Shown here piece after piece: positions 9,397-16,975 of a stretch of 64,000 bases of DNA (position 1 is its first letter; each line of letters starts with the position of its first letter). The position numbers and the translations under genes are program-made. The notes under the pieces were generated by a model. That model had not been told where the DNA came from. It worked only from the letters and a program-made list of their open reading frames with translations, and searched no databases. The stretch lies in the IMG/VR virus record IMGVR_UViG_3300033141_003979, positions 45,771-109,770 of that record; one strand, 5' to 3'. Origin of the DNA: a virus.

Positions 9397-10047
9397 TTAA
9401 ACCGCTGGCTCTTCAATCACACAAACCCCAACGTCACTTACTGAAAATCCATTATCTATGATCGCCCAAACTCCATCCTCAACCCCAACTAAGCGAAGAA
9501 ACGCTCGACTATCTGCGGAGGCGGTTAGGATAATGGCAGACAAGGCATCTTCACTATGCCCGATGAGGCCAACCCCACTAATATTGAGGGTACTAGTTTC
9601 ACCAGATGCAAAAATATGGATACTCCCAGCTTCACAATCACCCCGGATCATAAGAACTAACTCTTCTCCTTGATGAGCCGAAGGCAATCTTGCGGATGCC
9701 GCAGATTGATCATCATTAATAGAAAAAACAATATATCCCTGCATGGATGGAAGAACAGGGGGAGATGATCCTCCCATTGCTGAAAGTTTTTCACTTGCAA
9801 CATCAACAGGTCCAATGATTGACCATCGTCCCCTACCCGCCAGAAAATTAAACATTCGAGCAGCAGAAATAGTCTCATCATTCATAAAAAACTCAAAACC
9901 TTCTTCACAACTAAAATAGCCGACGCTATTTCCCATCAACTCGCCGCCAGACCAAAGAGTACAGGCACCATCACTTCCAATATGATGGGTATCTCCTGGC
10001 CTTTGGCGAAATACATCTGTCTGATATGTTATATCTTCGGTTGCCAT
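9397..10047 (-). CDS. Tandem paralogue A1, putative virion decoration/fibre protein (216 aa)
   Basis: Third in transcription order of three adjacent related proteins. Shared features are an M-A-x-x-D-x-T-Y-x-T-x-V-x-x opening, a Gly/Ser-rich segment (GSDGACTLWSGGELMG), RMFNFLAGRGRWS near residue 65-77, GEELVLMIRG and AFLRLVGVEDGVWAI near the C-terminus. The function is not established. Location just after the major capsid gene and similarity to cement/decoration-like phage proteins suggest a surface role. It has a strong ribosome binding site (AGGAGG). Confidence 0.7.
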   Translation of the reverse strand: MATEDITYQTDVFRQRPGDTHHIGSDGACTLWSGGELMGNSVGYFSCEEGFEFFMNDETISAARMFNFLAGRGRWSIIGPVDVASEKLSAMGGSSPPVLPSMQGYIVFSINDDQSAASARLPSAHQGEELVLMIRGDCEAGSIHIFASGETSTLNISGVGLIGHSEDALSAIILTASADSRAFLRLVGVEDGVWAIIDNGFSVSDVGVCVIEEPAV

Positions 10048-10071
10048 AACACAAAGCCTCCTATCTAAAAA

Positions 10072-10725
10072 TTAAACTCCCTGAGTCACTATACTTCCTC
10101 CATCTCCCATTTCTCCGCCTTGATTTACAATTGCCCATGTGCCATCTTCAGGACAAACAAGTCGAAGAAAAGCCGCACTAGCAACAGATGCTGTCATAAG
10201 AAGGCTTGTCAATTGCCCCTCATCACTCATCCCTATTACTATTGGGCTAGCAAGAACGGAGTCAGAAAAATGCATAGTAAGCGCAGTAGAATCCCCTGTC
10301 CCCCTCATCTGGATGACTAATTCTTCTCCCTTATATCCACGAGCTAAACGGCAAGACAGCTGATGATTGTTCTCCGTCTGAACCATCGAAAGAAAAAAGT
10401 ATCCTATACGAGAAGGCAAAATTGGCGGTTGTGAATCAGCCGGGGCTCCAGCAGATAAAGTCGTGCCTGACAAAATCAATACAGACCACTGATTTCTGCC
10501 TGTCAGATAGTTCCTCATAACCTGAGCGGTGACAAAATCTTCTCGAACCCCAAAATTGAAATCTGATAAACAACTCATCGTTGTACTATCAGTGCAATTT
10601 ATCATCCCTCCAGATTCTACAACAAGGGCACCAGATGTCGCAACAGTATATCCACTTACCGTCCTTCCATCCCCATCAGATACCCGCTGATAAACTTTAG
10701 TTGTGTATGTATTGTCTTGTGCCAT
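10072..10725 (-). CDS. Tandem paralogue A2, putative virion decoration/fibre protein (217 aa)
   Basis: Related to its two neighbours: MAQDNTYTTKVYQ start, GALVVESGGMINC, VMRNYLTGRNQWSV, GEELVIQMRG, AFLRLVCPEDGTWAIV. A longer frame back to 10812 exists, but GGGAGG six bases before the ATG at 10725 fixes the start and removes an overlap with the next paralogue. Sequence divergence among the three is high, so the duplications are old. Confidence 0.75.
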   Translation of the reverse strand: MAQDNTYTTKVYQRVSDGDGRTVSGYTVATSGALVVESGGMINCTDSTTMSCLSDFNFGVREDFVTAQVMRNYLTGRNQWSVLILSGTTLSAGAPADSQPPILPSRIGYFFLSMVQTENNHQLSCRLARGYKGEELVIQMRGTGDSTALTMHFSDSVLASPIVIGMSDEGQLTSLLMTASVASAAFLRLVCPEDGTWAIVNQGGEMGDGGSIVTQGV

Positions 10726-10739
10726 AAGTCCCTCCCTTT

Positions 10740-11405
10740 TTACACTAGTTTTCGTTCTACCACTTGATTGCCAGTTCCCGTTGCCTGAGTATTGCCTATA
10801 ATAGCCCAACAACCAGCATCGATCCCAAGCAAACGGACAAAGGCACGAGACGCAGCAGAAGCATATAGCAAAAGGCTGCTAAGTTGATCACCTGATGTTC
10901 CCATTATACTGACACCAGTGAAGTTTTTTGCACTGTCAAAAGATGAACAACGAAGTATCATACTAACCCCATCGCCTGCCTCTCCTCTAAGAATTATACA
11001 TAATTCTTCACCCGAATACGCTGAATGAAGATTTGCAGAATAGGCATCATCGTTTGCCAAAGAAAATACAATGAATCCTGTCCGAGATGGAGTAACCGGG
11101 GCTGCATTGACCCCATTAAAAGAAGTAATATTTGGCCCCATTGTTGCTGAAATTTCACCAGCCGCCGAATTAACAACAACTGACCATCTCCCTTTGCCCA
11201 TCAATGCGTTCCGCATCCGATCAGTAAAAAAAGTCTCCCCGGCAAGAAAGAAATCAAAAGCAGCAGAACAAGCCATTGACCCTCCGCTGAGGCCCGTTAT
11301 TGCCCCATCGGATTCAACAGTAAGATCTCCACTACTTCCAATTTCTAAATCATTTCCTCCGTGGGGCTGATACACATTTGTTTGATAAGTATCATCTTGA
11401 GGCAT
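10740..11405 (-). CDS. Tandem paralogue A3, putative virion decoration/fibre protein (221 aa)
   Basis: First in transcription order of the three-copy family. It opens with MPQDDTYQTNVYQ and has DLTVESDGAITG, RMRNALMGKGRWSV, GEELCIILRG and AFVRLLGIDAGCWAI at the same relative positions as A1 and A2. GGAGGAGGA precedes the ATG. The role as a capsid surface protein is inferred only from position and the repeated gene architecture. Confidence 0.75.
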   Translation of the reverse strand: MPQDDTYQTNVYQPHGGNDLEIGSSGDLTVESDGAITGLSGGSMACSAAFDFFLAGETFFTDRMRNALMGKGRWSVVVNSAAGEISATMGPNITSFNGVNAAPVTPSRTGFIVFSLANDDAYSANLHSAYSGEELCIILRGEAGDGVSMILRCSSFDSAKNFTGVSIMGTSGDQLSSLLLYASAASRAFVRLLGIDAGCWAIIGNTQATGTGNQVVERKLV

Positions 11406-11432
11406 AACAATCCTCCTCCTTTATTCAGGTTA

Positions 11433-11454
11433 GGTTAGGGCCGAAGCCCTAACC
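11433..11454 (-). terminator. Intergenic 9-bp hairpin with UUCG loop
   Basis: GGTTAGGGC and GCCCTAACC pair perfectly around CGAA. On the transcribed minus strand the loop reads UUCG closed by C-G, an exceptionally stable tetraloop. No U-tract follows, so it is more likely an mRNA stabiliser or processing point between the two paralogue arrays than a full terminator. Confidence 0.6.
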
Positions 11455-11471
11455 ATCCCATTATTTCGTTC

Positions 11472-12074
11472 CTAAACAACCCCTAATGTCGTATCATGTT
11501 TGACAAAGTTAATCGGCCAATCGGCCTCTAACCCCTGAATGGCATAACAGGCAACTGTAACCCCGTCAACATTTCCAGCATTACTCACTGAAAGTAAATT
11601 ACGGACCCATCGTTTCTTGCCTATATAACCCGCAGCATATACACGAGACATGGCATCAGAAATTGAAGCTACCTGAACTCCCCATGCTCCCCATGTCCCT
11701 GATGCTGGGCCACCACCCTCTGAACCAGTCTGCATCAATGCATAAGAAGCGCTTAAATAATCTGACCACTGCCCACTATGGGTTACATCAATAAGCATAT
11801 GTGAGGCTTGGCAATTTGCCCATATAACAGTCCCTGCATCATTGCTTTCCCCATGCTCCATCCGAATCCAAAAACCGGAATCGAAATCCATGCTTATATC
11901 GCCAGATGCTTCCCCGGATGCTTCATTCCAAGCAAAAAGAAAAGTTAATGTCTCATACCCCATCATATCAACTGTGGCCCCTGTAACAGTTGCCGCTGCC
12001 GCAGGTTCATAAACCTGTGGACTCATGTGTTCAAAAAATCTAAAGTTTGAATAACCATCTCGTACTCCACCCAT
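11472..12074 (-). CDS. Tandem paralogue B1, putative virion protein (200 aa)
   Basis: Start chosen at the second methionine (MGGVRDGYSNFRFF), which has AAGGAGGA upstream and aligns with the start of its neighbour B2. Shared landmarks with B2 are TGATVDMMGYETLTF, WIRMEHGESNDAGTVIWAN, AAGYIGKKRWVRNLLSVSN and EADWPINF. The fold is probably beta-rich. It lies directly after B2 and the major capsid gene, so it is probably a head or head-surface component. No known family was recognised with confidence. Confidence 0.75.
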   Translation of the reverse strand: MGGVRDGYSNFRFFEHMSPQVYEPAAAATVTGATVDMMGYETLTFLFAWNEASGEASGDISMDFDSGFWIRMEHGESNDAGTVIWANCQASHMLIDVTHSGQWSDYLSASYALMQTGSEGGGPASGTWGAWGVQVASISDAMSRVYAAGYIGKKRWVRNLLSVSNAGNVDGVTVACYAIQGLEADWPINFVKHDTTLGVV

Positions 12075-12102
12075 AATATAGTCCTCCTTATCTTCTCTTT
12101 GA

Positions 12103-12135
12103 GACAGGCTGAAGACTTTTTCCAACCTGCCTCAT
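12103..12135 (-). other. Intergenic hairpin between paralogues B2 and B1
   Basis: On the minus strand GAGGCAGG pairs with CCTGTCTC (8 bp with one G-U) around a 17-base loop, just after the end of the B2 gene and before the B1 ribosome binding site. Together with the hairpin at 11433-11454, each paralogue block is bounded by a stem-loop, which could adjust transcript levels between head genes. Confidence 0.45.
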
Positions 12136-12154
12136 TTCAATTAAAAATTGCCTG

Positions 12155-12754
12155 TTATCCAACATTGCGTTCAAAGTTAACAGGCCAATCAGCTTCTTTG
12201 CCAAGTATTGCAATTCCAGCAAGAGCGACCGTACTTGTATCACCAGCATTACTAACTGACACTACAAGCCGTACCCATCTCTCACTACCAATATAACCTG
12301 CCGCAAAAGCCTGAGATTCCCAATAACTCTGCAAATCTGCACTCACTCCACCAAGGCAGAAGAATGTACCAGCGGTCAATCCAGAACCAGCATTGCTCAC
12401 ATTCAGGACTCCCATACTTCCACTTATAAATCCTGAAGTATTCGCTCCAGCAGCAGCTCCACTTAATCGCAAATCAACGAGAATGTGTTCCGCAGAGCAA
12501 TTTGCCCATATAACAGTGCCGGCGACATTACTTGCTCCATGCTGCATCCGAATCCAAGCACAAGAAGTTACGGAAATCTGTGCAGAAGCTTCTCTTGATC
12601 CTTCCCCACCATGAACAACAAAGGTTACTGTTTCATATCCTTGCCTATCAACAGTTGCCCCAGTCAAGCTAGCAAAAGTTGTTCCATCATAAGTTGATGG
12701 TGCAAGGGCTTCAAAGAACTTGAAATTACTGAAACCGTCTCTTACTCCACCCAT
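12155..12754 (-). CDS. Tandem paralogue B2, putative virion protein (199 aa)
   Basis: It opens with MGGVRDGFSNFKFF, nearly identical to B1, and shares TGATVDRQGYETVTF, WIRMQHGASNVAGTVIWAN, AAGYIGSERWVRLVVSVSN and EADWPVNF. AAGGAGGC precedes the ATG. It is the first gene after the major capsid protein in transcription order. A duplicated small capsid-proximal protein is typical of decoration proteins, but no function is proven. Confidence 0.75.
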   Translation of the reverse strand: MGGVRDGFSNFKFFEALAPSTYDGTTFASLTGATVDRQGYETVTFVVHGGEGSREASAQISVTSCAWIRMQHGASNVAGTVIWANCSAEHILVDLRLSGAAAGANTSGFISGSMGVLNVSNAGSGLTAGTFFCLGGVSADLQSYWESQAFAAGYIGSERWVRLVVSVSNAGDTSTVALAGIAILGKEADWPVNFERNVG

Positions 12755-12779
12755 AATATTGCCTCCTTATCTTGTATAA

Positions 12780-12804
12780 TTGGTTGCATTATCTGCATAA
12801 CCAA
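12780..12804 (-). other. Hairpin just after the major capsid stop codon
   Basis: TTGGTT pairs with AACCAA and GCA with TGC, with a two-base bulge and five-base loop, starting two bases past the capsid gene stop. The following sequence has no U-run. It is a possible mRNA 3' stabiliser for the most highly needed transcript; low certainty. Confidence 0.35.
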
Positions 12805-12806
12805 AA

Positions 12807-14273
12807 CTATACGGCAATATTGCCAAGTTTAATTGCTTGATAGTTGACGACATCGCCACCAACTCGCTTCCGGGTATAGAACTCAACCATCGGTTTAACG
12901 GTAAATGGATCTCTTTGAATGGTGACTCCAAGACGATCAACGATCATATAAGCCTCTGTCCAATCGGCTAATGCCACAGCTCTAATACCAGCAGCAACAG
13001 CAGGCATCGTAGTACTCATTCGCACCGGCAGGCCCAAGATGGTACTTGTTGCATCGTCCTGAAAACCAGGCTTCCAAATATAGCGCCCTGCACCATCTTT
13101 AAGATACATTGCATCAGCCACAGTGCCCCTGTTCATTACCCAAGTGCCTCGATTCAAATACTGCTCAACCAGGCTATACTTGACTGCAATAAATCCATCG
13201 GCGGTAAGGGCCGCAGCGGCTCGCATATTGGTTCGTTCTATGGCACCCCACTGATCAACTCCAGCGGTGGTATAATTGTTGTAGGTATTAAAGCCTCTAG
13301 GCTTACCTACCCCATCGCCAGTAACAAATGCAACTCCCTCACCTCTGATAAAGCGGCTAGCTACCTTATCAGCCAACCAGTTTTCAATGTTAATCCCTGA
13401 GTCCTCAAGCAATGTCTGACTTGCCCTCGGCTTGGCATACATCACATGAACCGGAATGCGTTTCTTATAAAGCTGAGGAGTTGTAGTCTCTGCTCCTGCT
13501 TCAGTCTCGCCTTCCCATCCCCAACCGGCCTCATCGAAATCAACCATGAACTCGATGGCGCCTGTAGTAATAGATTCCACCGTAGCAAGCTGACGAATGG
13601 GATCAACCTCATACAGCCGCTTGGTAATACGAGAACTCATATAAGGAGTAACGGTATATCCACCATCAGGATCGATGGCGACCGTCAGGGCCTTAACATT
13701 TGTAGGATCAAGCAGCCTTTCATCCTTACGGAGAAAGGAAATAAGTGCTTTGCGATATGCTCGAAATGCCTCTACATCGGGTTTTATCGCATCTTCTTGA
13801 TCTGATGTAACCCCAACCCCATCCTTTTGAACCACTAAGGCATTAAACTGAAAATCCCTGGCATCCTTCTGTTCCTGAGCAATTGCATCTGCCGACTGTG
13901 CCCCGCCCAACGGGACTCGCTTCATGGCTGCCTCAACGGCATCAATCCGCTTGGTCGCCAACTCATCCAACTTCGCCATAATGTCAGTCTCGACCTTAGC
14001 ATTAGCATCTGCAATGTCCTTGGCATTCTTTACATCCAATGCATCCTGCCGGGTTGTAATGTCTTCGGTTAATTTTACGGCCTGTGCTTTGACAAGAACA
14101 TCCATTCCGTTGTCTTTCTCATCGACCAACTTCTTCAAATCTTCATGAGCCTTGCGAAGTTCATCATAATTGGCCTTGGTGTTTTCGCCCAGTTTTTCAA
14201 TCTCTGCTTTAACAAGCTTTACAACCTCAGGCTCTTTGGCTCCGCCTGCATCTTTCGTCAAATACTTATCCAT
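12807..14273 (-). CDS. Major capsid protein, HK97 fold
   Basis: 488 residues. About 115 N-terminal residues are charged, heptad-like helix, the delta/scaffold domain normally removed by the prohead protease. The coat domain begins near residue 150; AFRAYRKALISFLRKDER, then DGGYTVTPYMSSRITKRLYE and SQTLLEDSGINIENWL, are characteristic of HK97-type coat proteins, as is the GDGVGKPRGF turn. The start is ATG 14273, eight bases after GGGAGG (a TTG two codons upstream is less likely). It lies directly downstream of the protease gene, the usual order. Confidence 0.93.
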   Translation of the reverse strand: MDKYLTKDAGGAKEPEVVKLVKAEIEKLGENTKANYDELRKAHEDLKKLVDEKDNGMDVLVKAQAVKLTEDITTRQDALDVKNAKDIADANAKVETDIMAKLDELATKRIDAVEAAMKRVPLGGAQSADAIAQEQKDARDFQFNALVVQKDGVGVTSDQEDAIKPDVEAFRAYRKALISFLRKDERLLDPTNVKALTVAIDPDGGYTVTPYMSSRITKRLYEVDPIRQLATVESITTGAIEFMVDFDEAGWGWEGETEAGAETTTPQLYKKRIPVHVMYAKPRASQTLLEDSGINIENWLADKVASRFIRGEGVAFVTGDGVGKPRGFNTYNNYTTAGVDQWGAIERTNMRAAAALTADGFIAVKYSLVEQYLNRGTWVMNRGTVADAMYLKDGAGRYIWKPGFQDDATSTILGLPVRMSTTMPAVAAGIRAVALADWTEAYMIVDRLGVTIQRDPFTVKPMVEFYTRKRVGGDVVNYQAIKLGNIAV

Positions 14274-14315
14274 AACCAAATCCTCCCTTTTCCAACTTAC
14301 TATTAATTGATATGC

Positions 14316-14993
14316 CTAAAATTCTGAGTTAGCTTTCTTCAGGCTCTCCAGTATCATCGAAAGCCCATCCATATCCACCGTCCCTGAATCCCTCAAGGCC
14401 GTCTTGTGCCGACTAAGGAAAATTTGAGCATCGGTCTTGGAATATCCTGATTCCCTCAAAAGCTTTTCCAGATCTCGCTCAGTCTCAGCCTGTTGTAATT
14501 GTTCCTTGAACTCCTGTTCCTTAACCGCAGTAACCTGTGCACGAAGATTGGCCCCGAATGTTACAGGACTAATTTCCCACAATTCTACTTCTTTCAAATA
14601 GTTCACCTTTTTCTTTTCGTCTACTTCACGTTGAACTGTGTCGTAGCCAATACTCAATCCCCTGAGAGCTCCTATTTTCATTAACTCAAACGTCGTATTA
14701 CCATCTTGAGTTTTCATGGCAAGCTGGCCAGTGACCTTGAGCCCTCGCTTATCTTCTTTCAGCTCAGTCCATACTCCGATGGGACGACGGGCATCATGTT
14801 GATACAGCATAGCAATGCCAGTACCATTGCGCCCGCCATTATTAAGGGTCTTTAAAAAGGCTCCTGACACGATGATATCTCCATGGCTGTCTGGCTTACC
14901 ACCGAACATGCTGCCATATCCTTTGAAGATTCCAGAATCTTCAACATCATCTGCTTTCAGTTCAAAAGGGACATTCAAAATTTTCTTTTCCAT
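14316..14993 (-). CDS. Prohead protease, HK97 family (U35-like)
   Basis: 225 residues. It begins with the conserved beta strands and GYGSMFGGKPDSHGDII, then AMLYQHDARRPIGVW with candidate catalytic His66, and GALRGLSIGY with candidate Ser114, followed by VELWEISPVTFGAN. These are the hallmark segments of HK97-type serine proteases that trim the scaffold domain of the coat protein. GGGAGG lies eight bases before the ATG. The C-terminal helical tail is probably self-cleaved. Confidence 0.93.
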   Translation of the reverse strand: MEKKILNVPFELKADDVEDSGIFKGYGSMFGGKPDSHGDIIVSGAFLKTLNNGGRNGTGIAMLYQHDARRPIGVWTELKEDKRGLKVTGQLAMKTQDGNTTFELMKIGALRGLSIGYDTVQREVDEKKKVNYLKEVELWEISPVTFGANLRAQVTAVKEQEFKEQLQQAETERDLEKLLRESGYSKTDAQIFLSRHKTALRDSGTVDMDGLSMILESLKKANSEF

Positions 14994-15040
14994 GATCTTA
15001 TCCTCCCATCTTGGAGTGGGATAGGGTGAATAGTTATTTT

Positions 15041-15129
15041 TCTAAAGCAGGGCAAAGAAAAAGGCAGCAAATATGAGAAGTATGGTCCCATACTGACCGC
15101 CTTGTATTCTTTCTTGCGTCTGCTTTAGA
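15041..15129 (-). other. Extended imperfect inverted repeat upstream of the protease gene
   Basis: TCTAAAGCAG (15041-15050) pairs perfectly with CTGCTTTAGA (15120-15129). Inside it AAGGC (15061) pairs with GCCTT (15099), and the centre is a 16-base palindrome, AGTATGGTCCCATACT (15079-15094). All pairs share nearly the same centre, giving an 89-base long hairpin. It lies in the gene-free stretch 14994-15165 between a small membrane-peptide gene and the protease gene. It could be a structured leader, processing site or cruciform-type protein site. Confidence 0.6.
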
Positions 15130-15165
15130 TTCGTCAATCCTTAGCAGAACCCTATTTATCAATTA

Positions 15166-15279
15166 TTATATTATAGATCTATATTTCTCATCAAAATTTC
15201 TATCCCATTTTATCATTAAGCACCATAATAATCCTATACCGATTATTATCCCCACACAAACCCCCTGTATAAAAAACAT
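15166..15279 (-). CDS. Small membrane peptide (37 aa)
   Basis: ATG 15279 has GGAG nine bases upstream. The peptide has one strongly hydrophobic stretch (VCVGIIIGIGLLWCLMI) followed by a charged tail ending KYRSII. It fills part of the gap between the minor-head-gene neighbour and the prohead protease. It is similar in design to the other tiny membrane peptide at 25105-25182. Function unknown; holin-related or host-membrane roles are possible. Confidence 0.6.
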   Translation of the reverse strand: MFFIQGVCVGIIIGIGLLWCLMIKWDRNFDEKYRSII

Positions 15280-15302
15280 TATTTACTCACTCCTTCCCAT
15301 AA

Positions 15303-15500
15303 TCAACGTTCAAAAACAATATCATTACCTTGGTTCTTTAATGGTTTTAAATGCCGATTATTGCCATAGGCAATCTCTACTGGAATCCCTTTCAAAAATG
15401 CCTTGCAATTATTAACTTCTGTCAATTCTGTTCCATCCGGCTGTATAACGCCTATATAATGTTTGCACTTTCTTGTAAAACATCTTGGTTCTGCAATCAT
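15303..15500 (-). CDS. Small cysteine-containing phage protein (65 aa)
   Basis: It starts at ATG 15500, overlapping the stop of the minor head gene (ATGA), so translation is coupled. Cysteines at CFTRKCKHY and VNNCKAF suggest a metal site. The sequence PDGTELTEVNNCKAF followed by IPVEIAYGNNRH has the look of a conserved small protein encoded next to phage head genes. The role is unknown. Confidence 0.7.
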   Translation of the reverse strand: MIAEPRCFTRKCKHYIGVIQPDGTELTEVNNCKAFLKGIPVEIAYGNNRHLKPLKNQGNDIVFER

Positions 15501-16975
15501 TTAATTTTTCCTAATAATTTCTCAAATACCTCTTCTAATTCTTTTGGCAACATTCTTCTTTTATATAATGGAGATGTAATAGCCGTAAAACATTCAGCAA
15601 GAGCCTCATTTTTATTGGATGCACTATAAATACTTACATTATTTTCAAACCATTCTTTGGCTAAATGCTGATATTCTATTCCATCAAAAGTAGCTTTTTT
15701 ATTCCAAAATTTTGTAAATCGTTTTGATATATTAGGAATATTTTCTAAATGGTGACTAAGTTCATGGCGCAAAGTAGTTTTAAAATCTCTACTAACAAGA
15801 AATTTTCTTTTGCCGATAAATAAAGAAGGACTAAGTCTTTCAGTTAAATCGGGTATTGCCAATTTAATTCTATTAAATCTTGTATCATATTCACCAAGAA
15901 ATCCTCTTTTTATTGATTTTTTCAATCCTCTACCTTTAAAGAAATCAATTCCTTGAATTTTTTCCTTATTTAATTGCTTTGTTAAATATGGAAATTTAAT
16001 CTTTAGTCTTTCCAATTCTTCAAGAGTGGGATTTAGTGCATTGTCAATAAAACTTTTTTCAGTTTCCCATCCATATTTTCCACCTAATTGCCCAATATTA
16101 TTAATTCCTAAAGATTTAAATCTTTCTTCCGCCTCTTGAATAGTTGAAGTAGGCAGAAATCCTTCCTCCGGCTCATAAGGTTTCATCGGCTCAGACCGCC
16201 GGACAGTATGATACATTAAAACACATCGACACAACACAGTATTATCAGCCCCGCCGGCAGGATCGCCAGGATATTCCATCGGCATCCCGTCAACAATAAA
16301 GACAGCATCTTGGGCAATCCTATCACCATCAACATCAGCATGGGTATCTCGTGTACGTTTATCCATTGTAGCCAACCACTCTTTTTCCATCTCAACCCGA
16401 GTACTGGCCACCGCCACATCCACACTTTTAACAGCCCCTGTATGTGTCTCGGTCGCTGCAATCACCCTCGCCCTGTAAGGAGTCGCAATCCTGCCGGTCC
16501 TGACTATCCGCTTGGCAATCTCCCGATGGCTTTCTCCCTCAGCCATTCCGTGATAGATAACATTTGCTAAAACTTTCTTTGTCGTCTTCTGCACTTTCGT
16601 AATCTGCTGAGCTGCCGTTGTATTAGCCCAACGATTTAGCTCTGCCCAAAACTCATTTTCCGGCCCCTTGGTTTCGGGCACAACTAAACCTTTGATCTTA
16701 CTGTCCTCAAAGATGCGGAAAGTCTTCTTACTAAACACTGTTCCTGTCCTATGATATTGATTCCATAACTGTATTTCTAATCGTTCACGCTCTTTATTCA
16801 CCGCATGATCAACCCCATCCAATATCCCTTGCCTAACCAGTTTGGCAGTATTCAGGTATTGCCGGTTTAGGATAGGCTTTAATCTTTTAGCGTATATATT
16901 TTCTAGTCTTACCATTTGCCTTGTCATCTCAGCGTGATAACGCCTGCGAGCTATTTTATTGGTTATGTTGATCAT
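15497..16975 (-). CDS. Minor head protein (Mu F/SPP1 gp7-like) with C-terminal zincin-like domain
   Basis: Residues 1-260 match the phage head morphogenesis family: helical start, ANVIYHGMAEGESHREIAKR, RARVIAATETHTGAV (about 168-182), MDKRTRDTHADVDGDRI and the closing DNTVLCRCVLMY. Residues ~270-492 form an extra domain with HELSHH (404-409) and NEALAECF (456-463), the pattern of an HExxH zinc metallopeptidase with a downstream Glu ligand. Minor head proteins are known to carry variable C-terminal effector domains. Here it could act on host protein after injection. It overlaps the portal and the 65-aa gene by four bases on each side. Confidence 0.85.
   Translation of the reverse strand: MINITNKIARRRYHAEMTRQMVRLENIYAKRLKPILNRQYLNTAKLVRQGILDGVDHAVNKERERLEIQLWNQYHRTGTVFSKKTFRIFEDSKIKGLVVPETKGPENEFWAELNRWANTTAAQQITKVQKTTKKVLANVIYHGMAEGESHREIAKRIVRTGRIATPYRARVIAATETHTGAVKSVDVAVASTRVEMEKEWLATMDKRTRDTHADVDGDRIAQDAVFIVDGMPMEYPGDPAGGADNTVLCRCVLMYHTVRRSEPMKPYEPEEGFLPTSTIQEAEERFKSLGINNIGQLGGKYGWETEKSFIDNALNPTLEELERLKIKFPYLTKQLNKEKIQGIDFFKGRGLKKSIKRGFLGEYDTRFNRIKLAIPDLTERLSPSLFIGKRKFLVSRDFKTTLRHELSHHLENIPNISKRFTKFWNKKATFDGIEYQHLAKEWFENNVSIYSASNKNEALAECFTAITSPLYKRRMLPKELEEVFEKLLGKIK

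Noticed and set aside
11433-11454. Full Rho-independent terminator between virion paralogues
   Set aside because: The stem is ideal but no U-tract follows on the transcribed strand, and downstream genes need the same transcript.
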